A stretch of DNA of 64,000 nucleotides from Actinoalloteichus hoggarensis (GTDB lineage: Bacteria > Actinomycetota > Actinomycetes > Mycobacteriales > Pseudonocardiaceae): contig NZ_CP022521.1 in NCBI RefSeq assembly GCF_002234535.1, forward strand, positions 5,998,001 to 6,062,000. Direction: 5' to 3'. A model generated the notes under the pieces. That model was not told the origin of the DNA. It saw only the letters and a list, made by a program, of their open reading frames with translations, and made no database searches. A program made the translations under genes and the position numbers. This document shows, piece by piece, positions 8,041 through 17,400 of this stretch (within the stretch, counting starts at the first letter, position 1; each line of letters begins with the position of its first letter).

Positions 8041-8997
8041 TCAGAGGCTCTGGACGTCGGCCTGCTTCGCGCGGACGGCCTCGGCGGCGGCCTTGAGCTC
8101 GGTCAGCTCCGCGTCGGTGAGGTCGCGCTCGACGACCTTGCGGATGCCCTCACGCCCCAGCTCCGCCGTGACGCCCAGGTAGACGCCGGAGATGCCGTAC
8201 TCGCCGTCGACCCACGCGCAGACCGGCAGCACCGTGCCCGCGTCCTCATGCACGGCCTTGGCCATCCGGGCGGCCGCCGCGGACGGCGCGTAGTACGCGG
8301 AACCCGTCTTCAGCAGCGCCACGACCTCGGCGCCGCCGTTGCGGGTGCGCGTGACCAGCTCGTCGATCTTCTCGGCGGGCAGCACCTCGGACAGGGGCTT
8401 GCCGTCCACCGACGAGGCCGAGGGCACCGGGACCATCGTGTCGCCGTGCGAGCCGAGCGTCAGCGTGGTGACCGACGAGACGGGCACCGACAGCGCCTCG
8501 GCCACCGAGTTGGTGAAGCGGGCGGTGTCCAGGATGCCCGCCTGGCCGAGAACGCGGTTCTTCGGGAAGCCCGTCGCCAGCTGCGCGAGCGCGGTCATCT
8601 CGTCCAGCGGGTTGGACACCACGATGACCACGGCCTCGGGCGCGTGCTTCGCGACGTTCTCCGCGACCTGACGAACGATCTTCGCGTTGGTCTCGATGAG
8701 ATCCATCCGGCTCATGCCGGGCTTGCGCGGCAGGCCCGCGGTGATGACGACGATCTCGGAGCCCGCCAGGACCTCGTAGCCCGAGCCGTCGAGGCCGGTG
8801 GTCTTGCCGACGACCGTGGTCTCGAAGCCCTCGACCGGGCGCGACTGGTTCAGGTCGAGAGCCAGCCCCTCGGCCTTTCCGTCGATGATGTCGGTCAACA
8901 CCACGGTCTCGAAGATGTCGTACTCGGCCAGCCGCTGAGCGGTGGTCGAACCGTAGAAACCGGCGCCGACGACGGCGACCTTGCCGGAACGTGCCAC
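8041..8997 (-). CDS. mdh: Malate dehydrogenase, LDH-like type
   Basis: A 318-residue NAD-dependent enzyme interconverting malate and oxaloacetate in the TCA cycle. N-terminal Rossmann motif VAVVGAGFYGS (the usual GAGNVG has Phe-Tyr here), acidic residue at the end of beta 2 (LTDIIDGKAEG), substrate loop AGLPRKPGMSRMDL with the two catalytic-loop arginines, NP motif VVSNPLDEMT, GILDTARF and the catalytic His in LGSHGDTMVP. The GLPRKPGMSR loop and length place it in the LDH-like MDH group rather than the E. coli or cytosolic groups. GTG start with GGGAGGA 8 nt upstream. Single gene, ended by a strong hairpin. Confidence 0.93.
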   Translation of the reverse strand: MARSGKVAVVGAGFYGSTTAQRLAEYDIFETVVLTDIIDGKAEGLALDLNQSRPVEGFETTVVGKTTGLDGSGYEVLAGSEIVVITAGLPRKPGMSRMDLIETNAKIVRQVAENVAKHAPEAVVIVVSNPLDEMTALAQLATGFPKNRVLGQAGILDTARFTNSVAEALSVPVSSVTTLTLGSHGDTMVPVPSASSVDGKPLSEVLPAEKIDELVTRTRNGGAEVVALLKTGSAYYAPSAAAARMAKAVHEDAGTVLPVCAWVDGEYGISGVYLGVTAELGREGIRKVVERDLTDAELTELKAAAEAVRAKQADVQSL

Positions 8998-9586
8998 TGG
9001 ACGGGTCCTCCCTGATCACAGGCGGAATGGTCCTGGGCGCGGCGAAGGTCTGGAGAAGGCAGGAGCGTGGAGATCACCTGTCGGCGACGGCCACGGCACC
9101 GGGACCGCTTCGTCGGGCGGCTGCCCGACGCGGCGAGGTTATCAAGGCGGCCTGCTCCCCGACCGCATCTGGTGAGCAGGCTCTCTCCCGGCGCGGTCGG
9201 CGTCGTCGGCACGGCTCGCGAGGCCGCCTGCGTGTCGCCGGACCCGGCCGCCGTCGGGGGCGGGCGGGGCGCGCCGCGCGGCCGCCCGCAGCCGTCGCCG
9301 ATCGCAGGCGTACGACCGATCGAGCGGCGACCCCCGAAGTCGACCGGATCGAGCCATCCCGCCGCAGTCGCCCGAATCGCCGTGCTGACCTGCGACGGTC
9401 GTCCCGGCGGCGGCACGAGGACGCCGACCCGAACCACGCTCACGACCCCTGCGGATCACGGAGCGAGTCGGTCTCGTCGGGCAACACCACCACTCCGCGA
9501 CACCCAGATCACCTGAATGGCCCAGCTCACTCCACTCGGGACTCAGCAGTAGGACCGTGACGGCTCCCTGTCACGACAGACCGAGC
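8998..9586. other. Intergenic, no gene recognised
   Basis: About 590 bases between the divergent mdh and acetyltransferase genes. It must hold the mdh promoter. Frames on both strands lack recognisable motifs or good ribosome binding sites. Confidence 0.6.
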
Positions 9587-9616
9587 CTGACATCCGAACG
9601 GGCGAACGTTTACCGT
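9587..9616 (+). promoter_or_regulatory. Promoter of the GNAT gene, leaderless
   Basis: CTGACA at 9587-9592 and TACCGT at 9611-9616 are separated by 18 nt, close to a vegetative sigma promoter. The -10 box ends 7 nt before the GTG at 9624, so transcription would begin at or next to the start codon. Confidence 0.6.
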
Positions 9617-9623
9617 GTCGCGC

Positions 9624-10247
9624 GTGGAGACGACTCAGCCGAAGCACCCTCCGAAGATGTCCATCCGGGCTCTCACCCTCGCCGATGTCGAGACGGCACA
9701 GGCGATCCTCGAGATTCAGCGCGCCGCGTACCAGGTCGAGGCCGAGCTGATCGGCTTCGAGGCCATCCCCCAGCGCACCGAGACGCTGGAGGAACTCCAG
9801 AACAGCGGGGAGAGCTTCCTCGGCCTTTACAACGAGGACGGACTCGCGGCGGCGGTGTCCTGGACGCGCCCGTTCGACGGCACACTCGACATCCGCAGGC
9901 TGGTCGTCTCACCGAGCGCCTTCCGCCGGGGCTACGCGACAGCGCTCCTCGACACGCTGGAGGCCGTCGAGCGTCCACGACGGACGATGGTCACCGTCGC
10001 CGAGGCCAACGCCCCGGTCCTGGCCCTGTACGAACGCAAGGGCTTCTCCCCGACCAGGACCGTCGAACACGTGCCCGGACTGCGCCAGGTCTACCTGGAA
10101 CGGCGCTCCGCGTGGCTCGGCTCCGACAGCCCCATCCTGCGGATGATGATGGCCGCGGCCTCCCGTGAGCAGCCCGCTCCCGGCACGCCGCCCCGGCGAC
10201 GCAGGTCAGCCGAAGGGACCACCCTCGATGGTCAGCGCCACGAATAG
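9624..10247 (+). CDS. GNAT family N-acetyltransferase
   Basis: A 207-residue protein with a GNAT fold: IRALTLADVETAQAIL (beta 1-alpha 1), a central FDGTLDIRRLVVSPSAFRRGYATALL with the acetyl-CoA pyrophosphate loop (R-x-x-G-Y-A/G), and ALYERKGF, the standard C-terminal helix motif of acetyl-CoA-dependent acyltransferases. Substrate unknown. The GTG at 9624 is preferred to GTG 9615 because it sits 7 nt after the TACCGT promoter box; ATG 9657 also possible. The basic tail ([10 protein letters not shown]) overlaps the convergent DUF3017 gene by 42 bases. Confidence 0.8.
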   Translation: METTQPKHPPKMSIRALTLADVETAQAILEIQRAAYQVEAELIGFEAIPQRTETLEELQNSGESFLGLYNEDGLAAAVSWTRPFDGTLDIRRLVVSPSAFRRGYATALLDTLEAVERPRRTMVTVAEANAPVLALYERKGFSPTRTVEHVPGLRQVYLERRSAWLGSDSPILRMMMAAASREQPAPGTPPRRRRSAEGTTLDGQRHE

Positions 10248-10496
10248 CACCAGGCTGCCCAGCACGCCGTAGCAGAGCATGTCGACACCGGAGCCTCGGA
10301 TCTTCAGCAGTCCGGCCTGCTCGTCCGACAGCAGGACTCGCAGGCCCGCAGCGAGCAGGAGGGCGAAGCCGACCAGCGCCGCGCCCTCCCGCCAGTAGCC
10401 CATCGTCACGCGGACGAAGCCGAACACGACGATCGCCAGCACCAGGAGGAAGGAGAGCTGGGAGGTGCCGACGTGATCGCGTCCTCGGCTGTTCAC
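10206..10496 (-). CDS. DUF3017 membrane protein
   Basis: A 96-residue protein with three hydrophobic segments: [36 protein letters not shown] and [17 protein letters not shown], with [17 protein letters not shown] between the second and third. This matches the DUF3017 family that sits next to folD in many actinobacteria; its function is not known. The GTG start overlaps the folD stop as GTGA, indicating translational coupling. The gene runs into the convergent acetyltransferase gene for 42 bases. Confidence 0.85.
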   Translation of the reverse strand: MNSRGRDHVGTSQLSFLLVLAIVVFGFVRVTMGYWREGAALVGFALLLAAGLRVLLSDEQAGLLKIRGSGVDMLCYGVLGSLVLFVALTIEGGPFG

Positions 10497-11359
10497 GCCG
10501 AACGCACCGCCCGCTCGGCGGCCTCGACCACATTGGTCAGCAGCATCGCCCTGGTCATCGGGCCGACACCGCCGGGCATCGGGGCCACGAAGCCCGCGAC
10601 CTCGCGGGCCGCCGGCGCGACGTCTCCCACCAGGCCCTGCTCGGTGCGCGTGATCCCGACGTCGAGGACGGCCGCGCCGGGCTTGACCATGTCGGCGGTG
10701 ATCAGGCTCGGCCTGCCCGCCGCCGCGACCACGATGTCGGCGCGCCGCACCTGTGCGGCCAGGTCCTTCGTCCCGGTGTGACACAGGGTCACGGTCGCGT
10801 TCTCGCTGCGCCGGGTGAGCAGCAGGCCGAGCGGGCGGCCGACGGTGACGCCTCGTCCGACCACCACCACCTCGGCCCCGTCGATGGCGACCTCGTAGCG
10901 GCGCAGCAGCTCGACGATGCCGCGCGGCGTGCACGGCAGCGGGCCCTGCTCGCCGAGCACGAGCCTGCCCAGGTTCACCGGGTGCAGACCGTCGGCGTCC
11001 TTGCTCGGGTCCATGCGTTCGAGCAGCGCGCCGGTGTCCAGGCCGCGCGGCAGCGGCAGCTGGACGATGTAGCCGTGGCAGGCCGGGTCGGCGTTCAACT
11101 CGTCGATCGCCGCCGCGACCTGCTCCTGCGTCGCGTCGTCCGGCAGATCGCGACGCAGCGAGGTGATGCCCACCTTCGCGCAGTCTCGGTGCTTGCCGCG
11201 GACGTAGGCCGCCGATCCGGGGTCCGCGCCGACGAGCACGGTGCCCAGTCCAGGTCGCACGCCCGCGTCACCCAGCGCGGCGACCCTCGTGCGGAGGTCG
11301 TCGTAGATCGCGTCTCGGGTGGCCTTGCCGTCAAGAATGGTCGCGGTCACGGATGTCAT
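10493..11359 (-). CDS. folD: Bifunctional methylenetetrahydrofolate dehydrogenase/cyclohydrolase
   Basis: A 288-residue cytosolic enzyme that oxidises 5,10-methylene-THF with NADP+ and hydrolyses the methenyl product to 10-formyl-THF, the donor used by PurN and PurH. Catalytic Lys56 is in [35 protein letters not shown], the nucleotide-binding [17 protein letters not shown] and the C-terminal [14 protein letters not shown] are all present. Start ATG at 11359 agrees with family N-termini. It is third in the leftward run MFS-DMT-folD-DUF3017: 16 bases separate it from the DMT gene and a 4-nt overlap links it to DUF3017. Confidence 0.95.
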   Translation of the reverse strand: MTSVTATILDGKATRDAIYDDLRTRVAALGDAGVRPGLGTVLVGADPGSAAYVRGKHRDCAKVGITSLRRDLPDDATQEQVAAAIDELNADPACHGYIVQLPLPRGLDTGALLERMDPSKDADGLHPVNLGRLVLGEQGPLPCTPRGIVELLRRYEVAIDGAEVVVVGRGVTVGRPLGLLLTRRSENATVTLCHTGTKDLAAQVRRADIVVAAAGRPSLITADMVKPGAAVLDVGITRTEQGLVGDVAPAAREVAGFVAPMPGGVGPMTRAMLLTNVVEAAERAVRSA

Positions 11360-11375
11360 CGTCCCAGACGGGCCG

Positions 11376-12392
11376 TCAGGCGCGTCGGCGGCCGGGCAGC
11401 ATCGCGAGCACCACGGCCACCAGGGTCAGTCCGCTTCCCACCAGCGTGCTCGCCGTCAACTCGGCTGCGGAGGACGGCACGAGGAGGTCCAGCAGGACGG
11501 CGCCGATGAGCTGGCCCGCGATGGAGCTCAGCCCGAGCAGCAGCACGCCGATCCTGGCCACCACCATCGCGCCGAGGGCGATGAACAGCACGCCGATCAG
11601 TCCGCCCAGATACAGCCACGGCTCGCGGGGCAGCTCGGCGGGCAGCCCCGTGATGAGCGTCGAGATCAGGAAGGCCACGATCAGGATCACCGTGCCCACC
11701 GCGAAGTTCACCAGCGTCGCGGGCATCGACGCGCCCGCCGCGGCGCGCACCCGGCCGTTCACGGCCTGCTGCCAGGCGATGCCCACACCCGCCAGCGCGG
11801 GCAGCACCGCGAGGATCAGCGTCCGCGGATCACCGATGCGGCCGGACACCGCGATCAGCACGGCGAGCACCGCGACCACGGCACCGGCGATTCGCAGGTT
11901 CGTGATGGCACGCACCCCGCCGGGGCCGATGCCGAACCGGTCCACCAGCAGGCCGCTGGCCACCTGACCGCCCACCACGGCGACGGTGAACATGGACACG
12001 CCGATCGCGGCGGCCGTGAGCCCCTGACTGAGGACGAGGAACGCGCCGCAGGCACCGCCGAGGCACTGCCAGGGCCGGAGCACGGGTCCCGCCGACTCGT
12101 CGCGGGCACGCAGCGCGGCGGCGATCCGACGCATGCCCCGCCGCCCGGACGGCAGCACGAGGACCAGGAGCCCGACGAAGACCAGGCCGACGCCGAAGGA
12201 GATGAGGGCCGCGGTGAAGCCGCTGCCGACGCGGTCGGCCAGTTCGCCGTTGATCCGCGTCTGCGCCGCGACGGCCCCGCCCGAGACCACGGCGGCGATC
12301 AACGCGGGAACGGCCGCCATGGGCCGGGCCGCGATGCTCGCTAGCTCGTCGGGACCCCGCGGTGGGGCGGGCTGGTTCCGCTGTCCGGTCAC
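11376..12392 (-). CDS. DMT family transporter, DUF606/YdcZ type
   Basis: A 338-residue protein with about ten membrane segments and an internal duplication typical of fused YdcZ/DUF606 permeases of the drug/metabolite superfamily: first half [25 protein letters not shown], second half [29 protein letters not shown], each with an N-G-x-(L/V) helix near its start. Substrate cannot be read. A much longer in-frame reading is possible, but the GTG at 12392 overlaps the upstream MFS stop as GTGA and fits the family length. Coupled to the MFS gene, with folD 16 bases beyond its stop codon. Confidence 0.85.
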   Translation of the reverse strand: MTGQRNQPAPPRGPDELASIAARPMAAVPALIAAVVSGGAVAAQTRINGELADRVGSGFTAALISFGVGLVFVGLLVLVLPSGRRGMRRIAAALRARDESAGPVLRPWQCLGGACGAFLVLSQGLTAAAIGVSMFTVAVVGGQVASGLLVDRFGIGPGGVRAITNLRIAGAVVAVLAVLIAVSGRIGDPRTLILAVLPALAGVGIAWQQAVNGRVRAAAGASMPATLVNFAVGTVILIVAFLISTLITGLPAELPREPWLYLGGLIGVLFIALGAMVVARIGVLLLGLSSIAGQLIGAVLLDLLVPSSAAELTASTLVGSGLTLVAVVLAMLPGRRRA

Positions 12393-13768
12393 GTCACGAC
12401 ATCCTGCGCCCCGGACGGCGACGCAGCAGGCCTGGCCGGGATCTGTAACGCGACTAACACCGCCAGGACCCCGAAGACCGAGGACGCCCCCGCCGCCATG
12501 CCGAGCGAGCCGACGTCGAGCACCCAGCCGATGAGGGTGGCGGCCAGCGCGGAGCCCGCGGTGGAGGCGGAGGCCAGCCAGCCGAAGGCCTCGGCCCGCC
12601 GGTTCGTGGGAGCGAGTTCGCCGAGCCTGCTGTTGGCGGCGCCGAAGGCCGGGGCGATCGCGGCGCCGCCCGCGGCGAGGACGAGCCCGACCAGCCAGAC
12701 CGAGGGCTCCGGCGAGACCGGCGGGAGCACGGGGATGAGTGCGCTGAGTCCGAGGGTCACCAGTGCCATGCGCAGCACAAGATTCGGCCTGCGGCGCAGC
12801 CCGCCGGCGATCAGGCCGCCCACCAGTGAGCCCGCCGCCCACACCGCGACGAGGATCCCCGCCAGCTCGGGAGTCCCCCGTTCCCTGGCCCAGGCGATGA
12901 CGACCAGGTCCACGGCGATCAGCGCGGCGACGATCATCATCGCCATGACGATGGTGGGCAGCACGCCCGGCGCACGCAGCACGAACTCCGTGCGCAGGAC
13001 CGTCGACGGGCCTGCGACGGCCGTGGCGCCCGGCCCGGCCGCGGCGTCGGCGACCCGCGCGGTCGCGCCTGCGGCGGTCGCGGCGGCGTCGGCATTGGTG
13101 TCGGTCTCGGCGGCCGGGTCGGTCTCGGGGGACTGCGCCGGCTCGTGTTCCGCGGGCATCGGCCGCAGCTCGGAGCGCGCGAGGGCGGCGGCGAAGCCGA
13201 GTGCGCCGGTGACCGCGAACAGCCCGCACAGCACCACGGCGGCAGGCGGGCTGACGAAGGCCACGGCCAGCGAGGCCAGCATCGGCCCGACCATGAACAG
13301 CAGCTCCGTCAGCGTCGCCTCGACGGCGTAGGTGGCGTTCCTCGCAGGCTCCGGCTCGACCTTCGCCCACACCGACCGGCTCACCTGGCTGACCGGCGGC
13401 ATCGACAGTCCGGTCAGGAAGGCGATCACCGGCGCCGCGAGCCACAGGCCGCCCGGCAGCGCCGCCAGCAGGAAGAGGCCGCCGCCGTAGCAGACCCCCG
13501 TCACCACCAGCAGTCTCGTCACCGACTTCCGGTCGGCCGCGCGGCCGCGCAGCGGGCCGGCGATGCCGGTTCCGATGGTCAACGAGGCCGCGACCACCCC
13601 GGCGAGGGTGTACGAACCGGTCCAGTCGGTCACCAGGAAGGTCAACGCGAGCGCGGTCGCGGTGGTGTGCAGCCGCCCGAACAGGGACCAGAAGAGCAGT
13701 GTCGGCAGGCGCCCGACGGAGGCGAGCAGACGGTAGGGCGTGAACACCAGCACAGTCTGCCCGTCCAT
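12389..13768 (-). CDS. MFS transporter
   Basis: A 459-residue polytopic membrane protein of the major facilitator superfamily with about 12 helices. The loop 2-3 motif is PLRGRAADRKSVTR (a G-x-x-x-D-R-x-x-x-R type signature). A long acidic, Ala/Thr-rich cytoplasmic loop (about residues 205-250, ETDPAAETDTNADAAATAAG-like) separates the halves. The N-terminal PYRLLASVGRLPTLLFWSLFGRL resembles actinobacterial efflux permeases. Substrate unknown. First gene of the leftward run with the DMT transporter and folD; the stop overlaps the DMT start. Confidence 0.85.
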   Translation of the reverse strand: MDGQTVLVFTPYRLLASVGRLPTLLFWSLFGRLHTTATALALTFLVTDWTGSYTLAGVVAASLTIGTGIAGPLRGRAADRKSVTRLLVVTGVCYGGGLFLLAALPGGLWLAAPVIAFLTGLSMPPVSQVSRSVWAKVEPEPARNATYAVEATLTELLFMVGPMLASLAVAFVSPPAAVVLCGLFAVTGALGFAAALARSELRPMPAEHEPAQSPETDPAAETDTNADAAATAAGATARVADAAAGPGATAVAGPSTVLRTEFVLRAPGVLPTIVMAMMIVAALIAVDLVVIAWARERGTPELAGILVAVWAAGSLVGGLIAGGLRRRPNLVLRMALVTLGLSALIPVLPPVSPEPSVWLVGLVLAAGGAAIAPAFGAANSRLGELAPTNRRAEAFGWLASASTAGSALAATLIGWVLDVGSLGMAAGASSVFGVLAVLVALQIPARPAASPSGAQDVVT

Positions 13769-13837
13769 GCCGACACTTCCGATCGATTGACGGCGCTGTT
13801 CACGTTCTCGGCCGGGCGGAGGTTCACCTCCGGCACG

Positions 13838-13843
13838 TAGGCT
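13838..13843 (+). promoter_or_regulatory. Candidate -10 box upstream of the YezG-like gene
   Basis: TAGGCT lies 43 nt before the ATG at 13886, leaving space for a leader with GAGGAGGGG. It is in the divergent gap between the MFS gene and the possible toxin/immunity locus. Confidence 0.4.
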
Positions 13844-13885
13844 CGATCACGGACGACCGTCACTCCCTGACGAGGAGGGGACGAC

Positions 13886-14374
13886 ATGACCGAACACCGC
13901 ACCAACACCACGTCGCACTCCGCGGAACACGCGGAGATCGTCCGGGAGATCGGCCGGGCGCTGCGTGCGTCGGCACCACCCGACTGGCAGGAGATCAGAC
14001 TCCACTACCGTGCCACGGTGGAGATCGGCGAAGCCGACCTGGAGGCCACCGCCACCACGGGCGAGGTCATCCGTTGGGATCACCCGATCGAGTGCGTCAT
14101 GTTGTTTGATCACCTGCGGGAGGGGATGAGACGGGCAAAGGAGGGAACATGGTTCACGGCAAGTTGTGTGATCAACCGATCAGGTAATTGCACAATGGAG
14201 TTTGATTACAATTCCGCGCCTTCCTGGCGGACCCCCATCCCCCCTTCGGCTTATCTCCTCGATCTCCAGCGTTTCCCGAGGTCGGAAGAACACACGCCGC
14301 CCTGGCTCCGTGAGCAGCGCGATACCGCCCGTAGTCAGCGCGTTCGTCGGCTCGACGGCATCTCCACCGCGTAG
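13886..14374 (+). CDS. YezG/DUF600-like protein, possible immunity protein
   Basis: A 162-residue soluble protein. Its first 130 residues align with the N-terminal domain of the TNT protein next door: shared IGxAL, APPxWQxIRxxYRA, LFxxLRxxM, EGTW, and PPLPPxA-(Y/F)-x-x-x-L-x-R-(F/Y)-PR with PPW near the end. The pattern also resembles the YezG/DUF600 immunity-like family; this was judged by eye and is not certain. A GAGGAGGGG ribosome binding site precedes the ATG. The segment 14100-14220 is visibly AT-richer than its surroundings, with rare codons such as TTT, AAT and TGT, hinting at acquired or unadapted sequence. It may protect against the neighbouring toxin, or be a partial duplicate of its N-terminus. 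Confidence 0.7.
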   Translation: MTEHRTNTTSHSAEHAEIVREIGRALRASAPPDWQEIRLHYRATVEIGEADLEATATTGEVIRWDHPIECVMLFDHLREGMRRAKEGTWFTASCVINRSGNCTMEFDYNSAPSWRTPIPPSAYLLDLQRFPRSEEHTPPWLREQRDTARSQRVRRLDGISTA

Positions 14375-14439
14375 TGTCTGGTACCGGTTTTCCCGCGCCC
14401 CGTCCCCACGATCCAACGTCCGTCAGAGAGGATGTGGTC

Positions 14440-17400
14440 ATGTCCCGTCCGACGGCGAACAGTCCGGAAGATCAGGCAGTACTCGCTCGTGACATCGGCA
14501 TGGCGTTGCTGCAGGCCGCACCGCCAGGGTGGCAGCAGATCCGTGTGGAGTACCGAGCCATGGGCGGCTTCACCGACTCGGTGGGCAAGGTGATCAGCGA
14601 GGACGGCTCGTCGTCCCCGTGGGAGCCCCCCGCCGACTGTGGGCCGCTCTTCGAGCGACTGCGCCAGAACATGTACGACCCCGAGAAGGGCACCTGGCTC
14701 TCGGCGCTGTACGTGGTGGAGCGCCCGTCGAACTACCGGATCGACGTCAACCTCGACAAGCAGGTCCCGTGGGAGCCGCCGCTGCCGCCGACCGCCTTCG
14801 AGGAGGAGCTGAGCCGGTACCCCCGGCCGGAGAAGCGCATCCCCCCGTGGTTCTGGCACGCGATGGGCAGGCCGGAGCGGCAGCCCGCCGACTTCGACCG
14901 GGGCGAGGGCGGCTTCCCGGAGGATCAGTTCGCCACGCCGTCCCGACCCGATCCCTCGATCCGACGGCAGGGACACGACGACGAGGCGCACACGGACTAT
15001 CTGCCGGAGATGCCCTCGGACGGCCCCGTGCCCGGGCACGGCGGCGCGGGCGCGAACGGCGCCGAATTCGACCGGGCGACCGGCGAGGACGCGGACTTCC
15101 ACCCCGACCGCTTCGACGGCGCGGGCCAGGAGTCCTATCCCGCGCAGCAGTACTCACCGGAGTTCGACGGCGACTTCCCGCCGCAGCCCGAGTCCTATCT
15201 GGACGAGAACGACTACGACTACACCGACGATGACGACGTCGACCAGCAGGCCGCGCCCGACTTCCAGCTCGCGAGGGTCTTCGACGGCACCCGTGAGGAC
15301 GGCAGGCCGCTGATCAACCGGCCGTCGGTCGATCCGGGCGAGCGGGAGAAGCTCGTCGGCTATCTGCGGACCGCCCCCGTCGTGCTGTCCTCGCAGGGCC
15401 TCGCCGCCGATCCGTTCGTGAGCGAGGGCAGGCCGTCGGTCCCGATCAGCTGGCACACGGACGGATTCTGGATCTGGCCTGCCGCCGTCGGATACCACCT
15501 GGCAAGACACGGCGTCCCGCCGATGCCGGAACTGGTGGAGCACATCAGGGCCCAGGAGTTCCGGCTGCCCGGCGTCCACCAGGAGACCCGGGACGCCGCG
15601 ACGGACCTGCTGTATCAGGTGCTCCCCGACCCGCGCGGCGAGCGGCAGAACGGCACGGCCGTGCAGGCCTCCGCCGCCGTACCGCAGCCGGACGTCGAGG
15701 ACCCCTACGACTCGCTGGCGAGCGACGTGACGGGCGTGCTTCCCGCCGCCGTCGACCTCGACGACGAGCCCGGCCGGGCATCCACCGACGTCGAGGCGTC
15801 CGCGCGGCAGGGCAGGGCGGGCTGCCCGCCGTCGCAGGACCACGTGCACGAGGACCTCGGCGTCGTCGACGACCGGCAGGCGTACTCCGACGGCTACTAC
15901 GACGAGGGGTACCGCGAGCAGCCCGGCTACCAGGAGGAAGCCGGATATCCGGAGGAGCCCGGTTACCAGGACGGGCCCGGATACCAGGACACGTCCGCCG
16001 AGGAGGGCCGCTTCGGGACTGCGATCGGCGACGCGGCAGGCGTGCGAGAGGCGGACGTTCGAGACCCGCACGACGGCCGAGGTCTCCGTCCCGGTCGCAC
16101 CGCCGCAGACGATCTCGGTCAGCACGGTGAGACCGGTTACGCCGCGGAACAGGATCACCCTGTCGAGCGGGGCTATCCCGAAGCACAGGGCTATCCGGAA
16201 GAGCGCGGCTACGCCGCAGGCCGGGGCTACCCGACGGAACAGGACTACCCCGACGAACGGGGCCTCTCGGGAGAGTCGGACTACTCGGCGGACCAGGGCT
16301 ACGCCGGGGAGCGCGGGTACTCCGACGACCACGACCGATACTCCGACGACCACGTCGACGGTCGACCCGGCCCGGCAGGAGACCCGGCCGTCGAGGACCA
16401 CGACGGCCGGCCGAACGCGAGCAGTCGCTACGCCGACTATCCGGACGAGGGTCGTCTCGGTCGGGATGACATCGCCGAGGCCACCGAGGAGGTGGACCAG
16501 GCCAGCCTGGAACAACTCCGCGAGCGGCTCGCCGACCTCGGCGTCGACGAGTCGGCCTACCGCATCGGCGGCACCGAGGACGACGTCTGGTGTCTGCTGA
16601 GAGAAGGCCGGAACTGGTCGGTCTTCTGGTCGGAGCACGGCGAACGCTACGACGAGATCAGCTTCGATCAGTCCAATCAGGCCTGCGCGTACCTGCTGGG
16701 CGCGCTGCTGATGATGCACCCGTCCGATGCGGCCTACTCGCCTGCGCCGGAGGAGCAGCCCGCGAGCCGTTCCCGCGAGGACCGGGCATTCGCCGAGGCC
16801 GAGTACGCCGAGCCGGACTACACAGGGTCGGATCGCCCGGAGCCGCACTACGTGGGCTCGGATCACTCCGGCTCTGACTATGCGGGCTCGGACTACACGG
16901 GGCCGGACTACACGCAGCCCGACTACGCCGACGACATCATCGCCGACGCCTCGTCTGCCGAGCAGACAACCGGATACCGGGAGCCCGCTCCGGCGGCCGA
17001 GGCGCCGATCATCAGGCCGCCGAGGGCGATGGACGATGAGGAGGTCGCCGACCTCTTCCGCAACGGCGGGCTGGTGCTCCCGCCGTCCCGTCCCTACGCC
17101 GACGACCACGAGAACGACGCCTATCCGGCGCAGGCCGCCTACGAGTCCCCGGGGGCCGAGGCCGAACCGGAGTACGACCAGCGGCAGGCGACGGACTACG
17201 CGGAGTCGGCCGCGGGCGACCATCACGCCCGGTCCGCCGGATACGAGCCGGAGCAGCCCGCGCAGACTCGCGCGCCGAGCAGGCCGGGCGGCCGACGTCG
17301 CGCGGCCGAACGCCCCGCCGAGCACGAGCCCTACGAGCAGCGGCCCGCATCCGAGGCGAATCGACCGGTCTACCGGGACGAACCCGAACACGACGGGCAG

